Source of the DNA: Liolophura sinensis
Lineage: Eukaryota; Mollusca; Polyplacophora; Chitonida; Chitonidae
Direction: 5' to 3'
DNA: 64,000 bases
NCBI RefSeq assembly: GCF_032854445.1
Contig: NC_088300.1
Coordinates: 67,990,984-68,054,983 of the forward strand
The notes beneath the pieces are model-generated. The model saw only the letters and a list, made by a program, of their open reading frames with translations, was not told the DNA's origin and did not search any database. The translations under genes were made by a program, and so were the position numbers. This document shows, one piece after another, positions 48,505 to 59,051 of this stretch. The first letter of the stretch is position 1; the number at the start of each line of letters is the position of its first letter.

Positions 48505-48611
48505 TGTCTAATAGGACCCCCAGAAGCAGGGAAATAGGGCTGGGAGCCTCTATTTGCCAAGGGGAGGGCCCAGGGGGAGGGTGGTCCAGAACTCCTATTC
48601 TCTATACTACT
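48505..48611 (-). repeat. Terminal repeat of the truncated Polinton
   Basis: The reverse complement reads 'agtagtatagagaatagg', 'gccctccccttggcaaatag' and 'tttccctgcttctggggg', matching 13562-13654 with differences. Confidence 0.8.
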
Positions 48612-50204
48612 GTTCGCAAGACAAAACTTGTTTCAAATACCAACATTAGACTGAAAAGGATATTACCCTATGCATTAAGCGGCATACAGTAGGCTGATTG
48701 TTATCAACGAATATTTTAGCTTGGCCTATTTCATCGTCTACACCTGTTACATAACAGCTTCAAGGGCAAACCGGGGCAGCCCTTGTGTCATTTCGCAGAC
48801 GATCTGTCACTGTGAGCAGGTTAGCAATCGGCCTGTACGACAAGGGAACGATTTTCTGTCTAGTTGCAAGAGGTCCTTTAGGAATATTACGAACCGGGTA
48901 CGGTATGTCTCTTTATTAAATTGTACACATACGAGAACGGTTATATATTGTATTCCCGTAGCCTAGGTTACGTCACCTGAATTAAAGAAATAAATTATAG
49001 GCAAAAACATGTAAAGAGTCTCCAAATTATGAATTTTAGTCCAATACATCGTTATGGCCGTTAATTCTGAAGCATTTTAGGCCTATTTCCATACAGATTT
49101 TTCTGTTGCATATACATGGTTGAACTCTGAGGTGCGCGTCAAAGTGCACCAGCTTCATGATTCTCGTCATTCATCGGTACTATGAAATTTTTGGGCTATA
49201 ATTCTGGAAAAATTCAGAGAAAAGTCAAGAAATCTGACGTTCACTGTAAATTCTGCTGCATTTCGATCTGTAGCCTGAGGGTGTTTAATTATTCTTACAC
49301 GCTTTCACAACAAGGAGGAAGGAGTATAAATTTAGATCTTCCCATCTATCTGTTTGTATGCATGCATGTTCATCCGTCACGCTTTGATTTCCAAGTAATG
49401 ACTGCTCCAAATATTGTCCGATCTCAATAACATTTGGTACTCAGGTATACTTAGTAGATCCTCAGATCAAGTTTAAGATGAGTTCTACATATTTAGCTTG
49501 GGACATACATGAAATCTGAATGTTTTCTTTAACATGAGGTTCTGACTGACCCATTTATCTCATTATTTCTTAACCCCATATGTGCAGCTCAAGAAATTCT
49601 CACCCATTCAATCGATGGTGGTTAGTTTGCTGTGTGGAGGAATCCAGTGTGATCACAGTAAGCTACGGACAGCTGGCGAACGATTACTGACAAACTTTCA
49701 AGTCAAACTTTCAAATGTGATTTGTACGGATTTGCACACCGTATTATAATTAAAGACGTACAGTACAGAGTAAAACCAGAGCAGCGACGAAGTGATCTTC
49801 CACGAAAGTTGAACTTGGGCCGCAAACAGCTACGCAAGTGTCGTCGGCTGCTTGTTGTCACCAATGTCCCACAAACAGCTAGTTCTGAGAGTGGAGGTAT
49901 CTACAAATTCCCGATCCATCAAATCCGGGTTTGAGCCACATGTAAATGAAAACAATCACACAGAATGGGAGGAACATGCCTTGAGCTTTTCTCAGGATCT
50001 TTGGGATTGATATATGGTGAAATAATCCCTCCCAATCCCCAACCCACACTTTACCGAAACAAGGTTCACATAACATAGACTGCATCACCGTTTTACTCAC
50101 AGCACATCAAAGATTAGGTCGGTAGTATTACATCACCGTTTACATTAATGGTTAAAGGCAAACAAAACAATACAATGAAGTGTATATCAGGAGAAAGATC
50201 ATTA
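48612..50204. other. Spacer right of the truncated Polinton
   Basis: No gene was recognised. In particular, no continuation of the DUSP-like exon was seen in any plus-strand frame. Confidence 0.45.
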
Positions 50205-50575
50205 AACACTGTCCATGAAAATAGTTCGATTAAGTTTTTTTTAATTTGTCCAACCGAGTAAAATGGTTTTAAAACATCAGAAATACGGTGGTCTGTAGTG
50301 ACCGATTGGGTATCAGTGACGTCACATCCATATTTTCCTCTTGAAAGAGTTTGTTTCAGTGTCCATTAGGCGAGTGCATTTATATATCTACATATATATC
50401 ATTTTAAAGGATGAAACCAAGCCAAAAACCTGATGTGACGTCACTGGTCACACAGCTATCCCTAGAATCCAAAGTTCCAAACGAATTTTTCTGGGTTGAA
50501 ATAATTCTAAGAAAAGAAATTCAGCCCTTCCTGTGGACAGTTTTTAATGAGTTTTCATCTGCCATATACTTCATG
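50205..50575. repeat. Dispersed repeat, pair with 36955-37335
   Basis: It contains 'ccgagtaaaatggttttaaa', 'gatgtgacgtcactggtcac' and 'tggacagtttttaatgag', in the order of the other copy. It ends just outside the Gypsy LTR. Confidence 0.5.
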
Positions 50576-50602
50576 TAACGTGTTTTCTTGTAGTGCCTCT
50601 AA

Positions 50603-50953
50603 TGTAGTGAAGAATCTACAAATTCACAGACAAAATTATTCTGGCTGCCGCCGATCTGATTGATTGTCAGAGAGTGACTTCGCTTGACAATATTTTTATA
50701 TTATTATTATATTATTATTGAGCTAACTCAATATTACAACTAAATACAGCCCAAAAAGCATGATTTTCTTCATCTTATTACGTGTAAGACACAACCAAAA
50801 TCTCTGTCAAAATTACATAGTTCCTATTCAAGAATACATAAATTCGCATTCTTTCTACAAGTGTGGTACATCGGGGATCCGGTTATCACGGACTAACTTT
50901 GGCAAAAGTAAACTCGTGAAAACATAATATCTGGTACTGCTTAACCGTCCACA
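50603..50953 (-). repeat. Gypsy 3' LTR
   Basis: It shares 'tgaagaatct', 'ttcatcttattacgtgtaag', 'ttcaagaatacataaattcg' and 'ggactaactt(t/c)ggcaaaagt' with 53614-53965 in the same order. It also holds an inserted TTA/ATT-rich tract near 50697-50720. Confidence 0.75.
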
Positions 50954-51257
50954 CTCCCCTGCTTAAATATTGACAGCATAATCTCTAAGGCATCTAACAT
51001 CTAGGTGTGGGGTTGCACCCCGGACATGTGGACCAAGTGTAATCGGGTCTGGCGGATGTGTGCTAACGCAGCTGGAACCATCGAGGAGCTAATTGTCACT
51101 CCCTGTTTTACAACAAACACAGGAATTTTTGTAGATGTTCTGGTGTGTACCTGTATGCTCTGTCATTAGTAGTATCTAACATGGTAGGTAAGGTCTCCAA
51201 CTCCACGTCCACTGTCGATTTTATGAGATTCCATTTCGGACCCCTGTCAGACGTACG

Positions 51258-51836
51258 TCATGACTTGGTGAAGATGCTGACGGTGATGTCGGTTGAATAT
51301 CCTCCACCAGGACACGTTGGTCCAGCAACTAAGAACAGGTTGTTGGTGTTCGGACAGGCTTTGCTAACAGGAAGACGACAGGTATTCTTGGTTCCCGACC
51401 GAAGGAAAGGTAAAATGGAGCAAATTATGTTGTGGCATGTGGATCGATATGCGTACTCTGGTTCATGGAGCGTACTTGGCCATTTCCATTTATTCTCCTG
51501 AGGGATAGTCCTCACAAGATTATGTATAGTCCGACTGAGTCTCTCACAGTTACCATTTCCTTTGTCACTGCGAAGTAGCTCTGGTATGCCATACATGTCA
51601 AACCACTCTATGAATAGAATCCTAGCAACAGTCCCAACCGTCTGGTCCTTTGCAGGGAACGACTGCGTGAATTTCGTGTAGATGTCTGTGACGACCAGTA
51701 TATTTTCAACATTGTTCGTGCCGGGTTCGAACACAGTAAAATCAATTTCAGCAATTCGCAGCAGTCGTTTAGCAACGGCAGATCCAATGGTAGTGTGAAT
51801 ATGCCTTCCCTCTTCCCGTTTGAAGCTTGTCGGCAT
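51258..51836 (-). pseudogene. Gypsy integrase core remnant
   Basis: A 192-residue frame reads IAEIDFTVFEPGTNNVENIL, then VVTDIYTKFTQSFPAKDQTV, IEWFDMYGIPELLRSDKGNG and a long tail. The first Asp (AEIDFTVF) and second Asp (LRSDKG) of the DDE core are visible. The segment after SDKG is shortened, so the usual QGxxFES region is missing and the enzyme is defective. Ty3/Gypsy is the best match. Confidence 0.7.
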
Positions 51837-51879
51837 CTGGGTTGATTCCGCCTTCAGAAACTATATGCCATGGGTATCT

Positions 51880-52320
51880 AAGTCTCTTCTTAAAAGCTGA
51901 CGCTTTTCCGGCACCACTTTTACTAATGCTGCGCCTAGTCGAGACATCACCATGTTCATCCTCTCGATTGTCTGTTCAAAGCTGCTGACAAACACCAAAA
52001 ATGTCATCTAAGTAGATCAAGATTTTTTTTGATCACCTAACATTTTGTCCATTAACGCCCTGAATATCGCCGCGGCTCCAGTCATTCCGAAGGGCATCCT
52101 TCGATATTCCACTTGTGCACGCTCTAAAGGCAGTTTTTTGATGTTTTTTGGAGCTACCAGTATTTGATTAAAATCATGGGCCAAGTGAAGACTGCAAGAG
52201 TATCTTGCATCCTTGAGGACATCAAGTGCTCCCTCGATGTGTGGTAGAAGATAAGCATCATTTAGCGTCTCAGCATTGTGCCCGACAGTCACAACACAAC
52301 CGCAATGAGCCATCCTTCTT
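51880..52320 (-). pseudogene. Gypsy reverse transcriptase remnant
   Basis: A frame at 52313-52017 has LPHIEGALDVLKDARYSCSL and VEYRRMPFGMTGAAAIFRAL. In the next frame IYLDDIFGVCQQL (about 51975-52012) supplies the YxDD catalytic box, followed by FKKRLRYPWHIVSEGGINPD at about 51830-51890. The expected Asp of the first catalytic motif appears as LHLAHDFNQI. The gene is frameshifted and truncated. Confidence 0.75.
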
Positions 52321-52449
52321 ACGCAAGAGAACTAAAGGTGAAGCAGATGAACTGGATGACTCCTGAATCAAACCCGTATCAAGACGTTTCTTGAAGTAAT
52401 TTCGCACTTCTGTCCATATGTGTGAGGGGGCTTGTCCGATGAGGAATCT

Positions 52450-52725
52450 TCAGAGGAACATCATCTGTGGTGTTATCTGGTGTTCAGTCAAGTGACATCT
52501 GCCTAGGTCGAGTTCAGACAGGTTAATGGCATTTTTGTGCTTGTGGATCAGCGACTCCAAAGTCCTACTCTGTGGCTCTTCCAGATGTGCACCAATATCC
52601 ATTCTAGACAGCAGATCAGTGGTCGACTTGGTCACATTAGACATCCTTCCGTCCAGTCGCACTTCCACTTCATTGACAACAACTTGAACAAAATCCACGC
52701 ACGGCTCCACATCTGCCACACCCAA
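52450..52725 (-). pseudogene. Gypsy protein fragment upstream of RT
   Basis: A 91-residue frame contains LDGRMSNVTKSTTDLLSRMD and SLIHKHKNAINLSELDLGRC. The last part fits the 'hkhkdvFs..dlG.t' segment just before Gypsy reverse transcriptase. The frame is broken on both sides. Confidence 0.55.
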
Positions 52726-52807
52726 AATCCGATGGGTGTTCTGGGACGAAAGTATGCATCCTTAACAGAAAAATTAGCCACGTGCAATAATACCTTACAA
52801 GTTATTC

Positions 52808-52972
52808 AATATATTTATTTATTTATTTGATTGGTGTTTTACGTCGTACTCAAGAATATTTCACTCATATGACGGCGGCCAGCATTATGGTGGAAAGAAA
52901 CCGGGCAGAGCTCGAGGAAACCCACGGCCATCCTCATGTTGCTGACAGATCTGCCCACTTACGGCCGACTTT
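52808..52972 (-). repeat. SINE family A copy nested in the Gypsy element
   Basis: TTTA repeats, 'gattggtgttttacgtcgta', 'gacggcggccagcattatgg' and 'cttacggccga'. The head is missing. Confidence 0.8.
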
Positions 52973-53073
52973 ACAAATCTTATCATAGGTGGCACACGTT
53001 GGTGCTAATTCAACTCCCTTTTTTATCTATCAAAACTGAATTTCCCGCATTATCCTTCATGTCACAATCTATA

Positions 53074-53574
53074 CTACTGAGAGAGTTGGCAGGTATCAAT
53101 ACTGGATACTCCCTTGCCATTCTTACTATACTGGTAGAACTTCCTCCCCTTATCCGTGCTTCCTGATACACAGATAACAAGTGGTATCAGCACATTCAGC
53201 CATACTGATATCCCTAAATATGTTGGAGATAAATCTACTGTTGTTTTATAACTTCCTCTTGAACCTTGACAATGGACTTGTTGAACTGAAGTTTCAATTC
53301 GTGACACAGACTTCACCGTTGCAACCTTCCTTGTGTCCAGTTTTCTTCTAGGTAACACCATCACAGGTTTGTACTCCGCTGATGCACCCTGGTTCTTACA
53401 ACCATTGTTCAGTTCATATATCAGCTTCTCATACTGAGTTTTTAAACGCACCCTCAAGACTTCCGATTGCGCTGACATCTTAGCTATCTGTTCATCAGAG
53501 ACGGTTAAAGTCACACAGTGAACATGATTGACAAATACACTGCACAGTACTGTATTAAAGCAAACAGTAAACAA
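53074..53574 (-). pseudogene. Gypsy 5' region frame (gag-like?), uncertain
   Basis: A 166-residue frame lies just inside the 5' LTR. It has a hydrophobic start, a helical charged part (EQIAKMSAQSEVLRVRLKTQ, then YEKLIYELNNG) and a hydrophobic stretch (YLGISVWLNVLIPLVICVSG) near the end. Position suggests gag, but the hydrophobic segments are not typical and no zinc knuckle is present. Function is not assigned. Confidence 0.3.
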
Positions 53575-53613
53575 TTAAACTTACTGTGTATTTAATCTTA
53601 CATAAATGGTTAA

Positions 53614-53965
53614 TGTATGAAGAATCTGTAAAATTCACTAACAAAATTACTCTGGATGCCGCTGATCTTATTGATTGTCAGTGACTTCGCTGGACAACGT
53701 ACGAGGCAATTTTGGTTCGGGATTCTGTCTCAATTTCGTTACTATATACAGCCCAATAAAACGACATTCTTCATCTTATTACGTGTAAGACAAAACAAAA
53801 ATCTTTGCCAACATTACACTTCTTATTCAAGAATACATAAATTCGTGTTCTTTCTACTAGTTTGTTCTTAGTATGATGTTTCGGGTGATTCCGGCTATTT
53901 CGGACTAACTTCGGCAAAAGTGATCTCGTGAAAACATTATCTCTTGTATTATTTAACTGTTCACA
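53614..53965 (-). repeat. Gypsy 5' LTR
   Basis: It is homologous to 50603-50953 as described there. In element orientation it begins TGTGAACAG and ends CA. Confidence 0.75.
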
Positions 53966-54209
53966 CCTATAGACGTTATATCCCGGCGATTGAAAGTCAA
54001 GTCGACCTTATGAACTCGGCCAATGAATTCATACTATGTAGATCATGCACACGGCACTGTACCTATATGCGGGGCTAAGTCTGAAAATGTTTCATTGCAT
54101 GAGCCTATAAAGTCCCTGGTTTAAGTGAATGTAGGACAAGGTCAAATTGTAGGATTATCAATATAATTGATAAGCGTCTGCTTTTCCACATTCGGTGCGC
54201 TTTATCTCC

Positions 54210-54317
54210 ATGAACATGGCACAAATGAGGTGCGCAGAGCTTGTAGAAGCTGGAAAACCTTTGGTTTTAAAAGAAAAACCTATACCCGATGCTCCACCAA
54301 AGGGACTCGTCATCAAA
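54210..54317 (+). CDS. Alcohol dehydrogenase paralog 3, first coding exon
   Basis: ATG 54210 (with a second at 54216) opens 36 codons: MNMAQMRCAELVEAGKPLVL, then KEKPIPDAPPKGLVIK. This is the N-terminal beta strand region of medium-chain dehydrogenases. A perfect donor 'gtaagt' follows at 54318 in phase 0, the same phase with which the exon at 9100 begins. No further exons of this copy were found by 64000, so its intron is either long or the rest lies outside. The exon is likely a functional start, because coding looks clean. It also shows what the missing first exon of the 9-33 kb gene should look like. Confidence 0.75.
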
Positions 54318-55983
54318 GTAAGTATCTAGCTGTATGGATGTGCTAGAGTGAACTAGTTTGTGTTAAACCGCTCCTGAAATCTTCAGTGTGTACTGTGTCC
54401 GACAAAGGGAGAGTGGATTAGTGTGGACTCGGGGAGAGCGGCTGAAAGGCTTTGTGAGGGGTATATTGGTCAACTGAACGGCAAGCCTATATTCATCCAA
54501 CAAGCTAAATGTCTACATGTTGCATCGCGCTATGTGGCTGATTATTCCTACAGCGTTTACTATGTAGAACACCAGTAACGCCTATTACGTAACAGGCAGA
54601 TTCAAATTTCAAGTCATTTTTTCGCTGCAGACGACATACCCACTCCAGCTTACCTCACGTAAGCCCACATACAGTGCATGAGCCCGCTTGCTCAGTTTGC
54701 TCCGTGAACCTTTTTTAAAAACGTCGATCGTATCTTGGAACATTGTTTCAGTGAAACATTGTTGAGAAAAAATAAAATTTCGTATATAACCTTTAGAAAA
54801 TATTATTCAGTTAATGAAACATTTTTTTGTAAGCACTGAATTATGTTGTTCATGCATCTATGCAATTTTGTATGAATAGAGTTTCTATGTTTTCATGCGT
54901 GCGGATGCGATACGCAGGTCACGACCAAATGCGACAATTTTCTTTTTTTATTTACTTAAGGTGCATTTCATGGCAAGGCAAAGAAGTCAAATAGTACTAT
55001 ACATGTATTTATAAAAGTCACGTCGCGAATGTGTTTCAGGTTTATTGTCGGAGGAAGGGTCAAAATGAAACGTTAGCAAGCTCATCAGGGGCGTCGACTG
55101 TTTCTATGCATCTACGTCTCACTGAAGTCACCAGATTGATTGCGGAATCTCCGCCTTGATCGTGATTAGGTCTCTAGCCATTGTTTAACGTTTTGGGGCT
55201 GGCGTTGAAGATCGCTGTCGTTCATACGATATACGTTGTGGCGTCAAAGACGAGCGCATCGTAGGTCCATGTGCCCGCAACCCAATGTCGCGCAGACGAT
55301 GTTTTTTCACGATTTGTGTGTTTATGCCACAATGTCTGGAATGATTTCAGCGGTTTTTATGGCTGTTTGACGTCTGTTTTTGATGTGTGTCAGACGAATC
55401 TGCCAATCTTGCGCAGGCGTCGTTACCCGTAGATGTCCAGAGCGCAGACGATCCCTTAATTATGTCCTGAAAAATTCTCTGGCAGAGTCGTAAAATACTC
55501 ACCACGTGTCAGGTGGTCCATGAGCTTCATGTAGCCCACAATTTGTTCTTTGAATGCATATATACCGGGATCGCCTATAACGAATATTAATGTGGGATAT
55601 ACTGATATAATCTTATTCGTTCAAACATGCTTAAAATTCTGCAAACTTTCATAGTTAATAGTATATAGTAGAATATAGAATATAGTTACGCTAGACAATA
55701 AAGGTTGGCACAATACGGCTGAAAAAGTTTGTTTATTTATCTCTGATGAACAGTCAGAAACTTAACAAATTATCATGAATATTAGCTGGAATATTCAATG
55801 TTCTATATTGTCTCATAATGGCATCTAGTCACTTAGTTTATAGGTCTGTCACTGACAATGTGTGTCCTGAGTAAGTGTAGCGATTTAGTTTTTCCTTACT
55901 GACGGTAAACCTTTCAGGATTATCAGGATTATCAGGATTTAACACACATGCACGTGTATATACCGCGTATACTAGTATAACTT
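54318..55983. other. Probable first intron of ADH paralog 3, no exon seen
   Basis: This is AT-rich with no dehydrogenase-like GVCHSD segment in any frame. A short triplet of 'aggattatc' occurs at 55915-55937. Confidence 0.45.
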
Positions 55984-55984
55984 G

Positions 55985-56125
55985 TATTTATTTATTTATT
56001 TATTTGATTGGTGTTTTACGCCGTACTCAAGAATTTTTCACTTATTCCACGGCGGCCCGCCTTATGGTGGGGGGAAACCGAGCAGAGCCCGTGAGAGAAA
56101 CACACGGCCATCCGCAAGTTTTTGA
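55985..56125 (-). repeat. SINE family A copy, truncated
   Basis: TTTA repeats, 'gattggtgttttacgccgta', 'tccacggcggcccgccttat' and 'acacacggccatccgca'. Confidence 0.8.
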
Positions 56126-56402
56126 CATGTATAGCTTGTAAAACATGTTGATACAGGCCTACCTGTGGTACACAGTGCCTGGATTCATGATGTTAATGTG
56201 TATATACTGGTAAATTTGGTAGGAAATACACAGTCCATGCATGCATCAATTAGCCGGTCCAGTCTTGATATGTAAGTTAATGTACAAAAGAGAGTAATAC
56301 CAGCCAGGGCATGCAGCAAAGGCAGTGTGATAAGTGACATATGGTCAAACAATAGTTTATCACCCGCATCATTTCCGTTCTCTTATCAATGTACCTGCAG
56401 TT

Positions 56403-56695
56403 ATATTTATTTATTTATATTTATTTATTTATTTATATATTTATTTATTTAGTTATTTGATTGGTGTTTTACGCCGTGCTCAAGAATATTTCACTTATAC
56501 GACGGCGGCCAGCATTATGGTGGGTGTAAACGGGGCAGAGCCCGGGGGAAACCCACGACCATCCGCAGATTGCTGACAGACCTTCCCACTTACAGCCGGA
56601 GAGGAAGCCAGCATGAGCTGGACTTGAACTCACAGCGACTGCATTGGTGAGAGGCTCCTGGGTCATTACGCTGCGCTAACGCCACGGAGGCCCCT
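56403..56695 (-). repeat. SINE family A copy, full length
   Basis: It has a long TTTA tail, then 'gattggtgttttacgccgtg', the full body, the B box 'gaactcacagcg', and a head ending 'cgctgcgctaacgccacgga'. Confidence 0.88.
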
Positions 56696-56755
56696 ACCTG
56701 CAGTTATAAGGTTAATATTATAACTGTTCATCTATACATACTAAAATGGTATGGG

Positions 56756-56990
56756 AGGCCTCCGTGGCTCGGTTGGTTAGCGCGCTAGCGCAGCGTAATG
56801 ACCCAGGAGTCTCACATCAGTGCGTTCGCTGTGAGTTCAAATCCAGCTCAAGCTGGCTTCCTCTCCGGCCGTATGTGGGAAGATCTTCCAGCAACCTGCG
56901 GACATAATGCTGGCCGCCGTCGAATAAGTGAAATATTCTCGAGTGCGGCGTAAAACACCAATCAAATAATTAAATAAATAAATAAAATGG
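56756..56990 (+). repeat. SINE family A copy with complete head
   Basis: 'ggcctccgtggctcggttgg' followed by 'ttagcgcgctagcgcagcgt' gives the cleanest tRNA-like 5' end. The body has a deletion between 'caacctgcgg' and 'acataatgctgg'. The tail is AAAT repeats. Confidence 0.88.
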
Positions 56991-57423
56991 TATGGGAACT
57001 TAAACGCCCATAGATAAATACAAATGCTTATATACTTAGCCTGTATACGTGCCTCAGTACACGTACTGCGATTCATAATCTTGTTCTGGAAGTGAAATTT
57101 TATGGCTTTACAGGAGCAAGCCTGGTATGTACGTAGTACTGTGCACATTTGCCACGCAGATTTATGTTCATTATGGTGTGACCATTGTACCCTAACTGTG
57201 TGTTTATATCACGTGCCAGGCGAAGGTTTGAGGTTTTCTCCGGGTTTTCATGATGCCACCACCCATGAACCCAACCCATGAACCCAACCCATGAAAATCA
57301 TGTAGGTTCAACTTGTTGTTGAACTGTGCCATTAAAAGTTAACGTAATTCTAGAACATCCATATGGGAATATTTTTGTGAGATTGTGTCGGGTCGATTTT
57401 TTTCGGATATTATTATATTACTT

Positions 57424-57553
57424 CGGGGGCCTTCATGGCCGAGTGGTGCTAGCGAGGCTTTGGTTTCCTCTCCGGTTGTACGTGAGGAGGTGTGGCAGCA
57501 ACCTGCTGCGAATGGCCGTGGATTTCCTGTGTGCTATAGAAGTATTCGTTGTC

Positions 57554-57630
<77 letters not shown>

Positions 57631-57990
57631 GATGACGTATAATGAAGCTAGTGTTACCAATTATTGCGCAGTATACGTAGGGTGTATCTTTTTCCGCTGG
57701 CCGAAGCATGCCTGCATGGGAATAGGGGGCCTACTCATGAATGCTACTTGCCGTGAGTCTGACAAATTCTTGAGCGGTTCTCTCCACTGCTCAATAAGGC
57801 GATATCAGACTACCACAGTCCATGCACAGAATTTCAAAATAATTATATATATGCCCGCAACAACATTTCAAAATATTTGTGTTTTATTAAGAAGATATAT
57901 TAACATGGTCAAATATTTTGAGCGAAACATTAAGTGTAAAGATCACAGTGTGACTTGATCCTTCTCATTTGACACATCACATAATTTAGA
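57424..57990 (+). repeat. Dispersed repeat with AT microsatellite, copy 2, with SINE-like head
   Basis: 'gggggccttcatggccgagt' and 'ctcctctccggttgtacgtg' resemble a SINE head. From 57512 the sequence matches 39110-39610, with (AT)n at 57557-57626. Confidence 0.7.
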
Positions 57991-58024
57991 ATATATATAT
58001 ATAAATATATATATATACATAATT

Positions 58025-58026
58025 TA

Positions 58027-58120
<94 letters not shown>
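58025..58120. repeat. (AT)n microsatellite
   Basis: About 90 bp of uninterrupted AT dinucleotides, preceded by two 'catcataatttagaatatat'-like segments. Confidence 0.9.
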
Positions 58121-58121
<1 letters not shown>

Positions 58122-58255
58122 TAACCTGCAGATGGTCGTGGGTTTACCCCGGGGCCTGCCCGGTTTCCACCCACCATAATGCTGACCGCCGTCGTATAAG
58201 TGAAATATTCTTGAGTACGGCGTTAAACACCAATCAAATAAATAAATAAATATCA
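58121..58255 (+). repeat. SINE family A 3' part
   Basis: It starts in the body ('aacctgcagatggtcgtggg') directly after the AT tract and ends in AAAT repeats. Confidence 0.8.
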
Positions 58256-58800
58256 GTATAAATTATTCTATTTATACTCTTAACATTGAAATAGTTGGGA
58301 AACAATAGTACATGCACATCCTTTACGTTGAACTTTACGGTGTTAGACGTTATCTGACACGCCAAGTCCACATATCCTATACATACAGTACCAGGCCACG
58401 AATTCATGAAGCTATCTTCGACTTGAGTCAAAATTTAAAATCACTTTAAAATTGTTATTTCCTATGTAACCAGGTTAAAATATTGAGCGACAATTAAAGT
58501 TACTGTACAACAAATTTCAACAACGGAAATGAACAAACCAAATTTAATGATTAAAATTTTGACTTACGATCGCTTCCTGATCCCGGGGGCTGATTCGACA
58601 AAGCCATTTCTGATGCTCAGTTTTTGGTATTAAAAGTCGAAATTTGGATACATTTGGCTTAAGATAACATTGATGAGTTGCACAAAGTTTTACTTTATGA
58701 AACGGAAAAATAAACTTTAGGATTGTATTTCAAATTTTGACTTAAGTCAGAAATGAGTTTTGCGTGTGAACCAAAGTTAGGAGTAGAGACACCATCTTAA

Positions 58801-59051
58801 CTATACATTGCTCGGAAATGCATTTGTCGGAATGAGTTCTACTTTTGAACCAAAATTGGTGACGGAAAAATCTAACGGTGGCGTTTTCTCGTGGTCAAGG
58901 TCGGGCTTTGTACTGTTTACGTACTTCTGTTTTTCCCTTTTCACGTGTAAGTAAAAGTCAATGGACAATGTCACGAAGAAAGACAGAAGGATAAAGGCTC
59001 CGACAGCAATGGCCGCAATATCTCGTGGTGCCAGCGGCTGGTGCTCTGAAT
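58801..59051 (-). CDS. Receptor exon: transmembrane helix and cytoplasmic tail
   Basis: It has an acceptor 'ttttttttcacag' on the minus strand. It encodes SEHQPLAPRD, a 20-residue hydrophobic helix, then a charged tail ending NAFPSNV. No YxxL/I-type signalling motif is visible. Confidence 0.75.

Larger units (their letters stand above)
46096..48611 (-). mobile_element. Truncated second Polinton: left end plus 5' part of polymerase
   Basis: Read on the minus strand, it starts with a terminal repeat beginning 'agtagtatagagaatagg' at 48611 and continues through the zinc-ribbon segment and most of the polymerase. It stops at 46096 in the codon run corresponding to about 17372 of the full element, before polymerase motif C. 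All remaining Polinton genes are absent. It is not a simple extension of the first copy: it carries its own deletions and substitutions. Confidence 0.88.
50603..53965 (-). mobile_element. Degenerate Ty3/Gypsy LTR retrotransposon, 3.4 kb
   Basis: Two direct LTRs of about 350 bp flank minus-strand reverse transcriptase and integrase remnants. The RNase H region is nearly all deleted: only about 150 bp separate the RT YLDD motif from the integrase frame. A SINE family A copy sits inside (52808-52972). A clear target duplication was not found. The element is dead. Confidence 0.75.
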
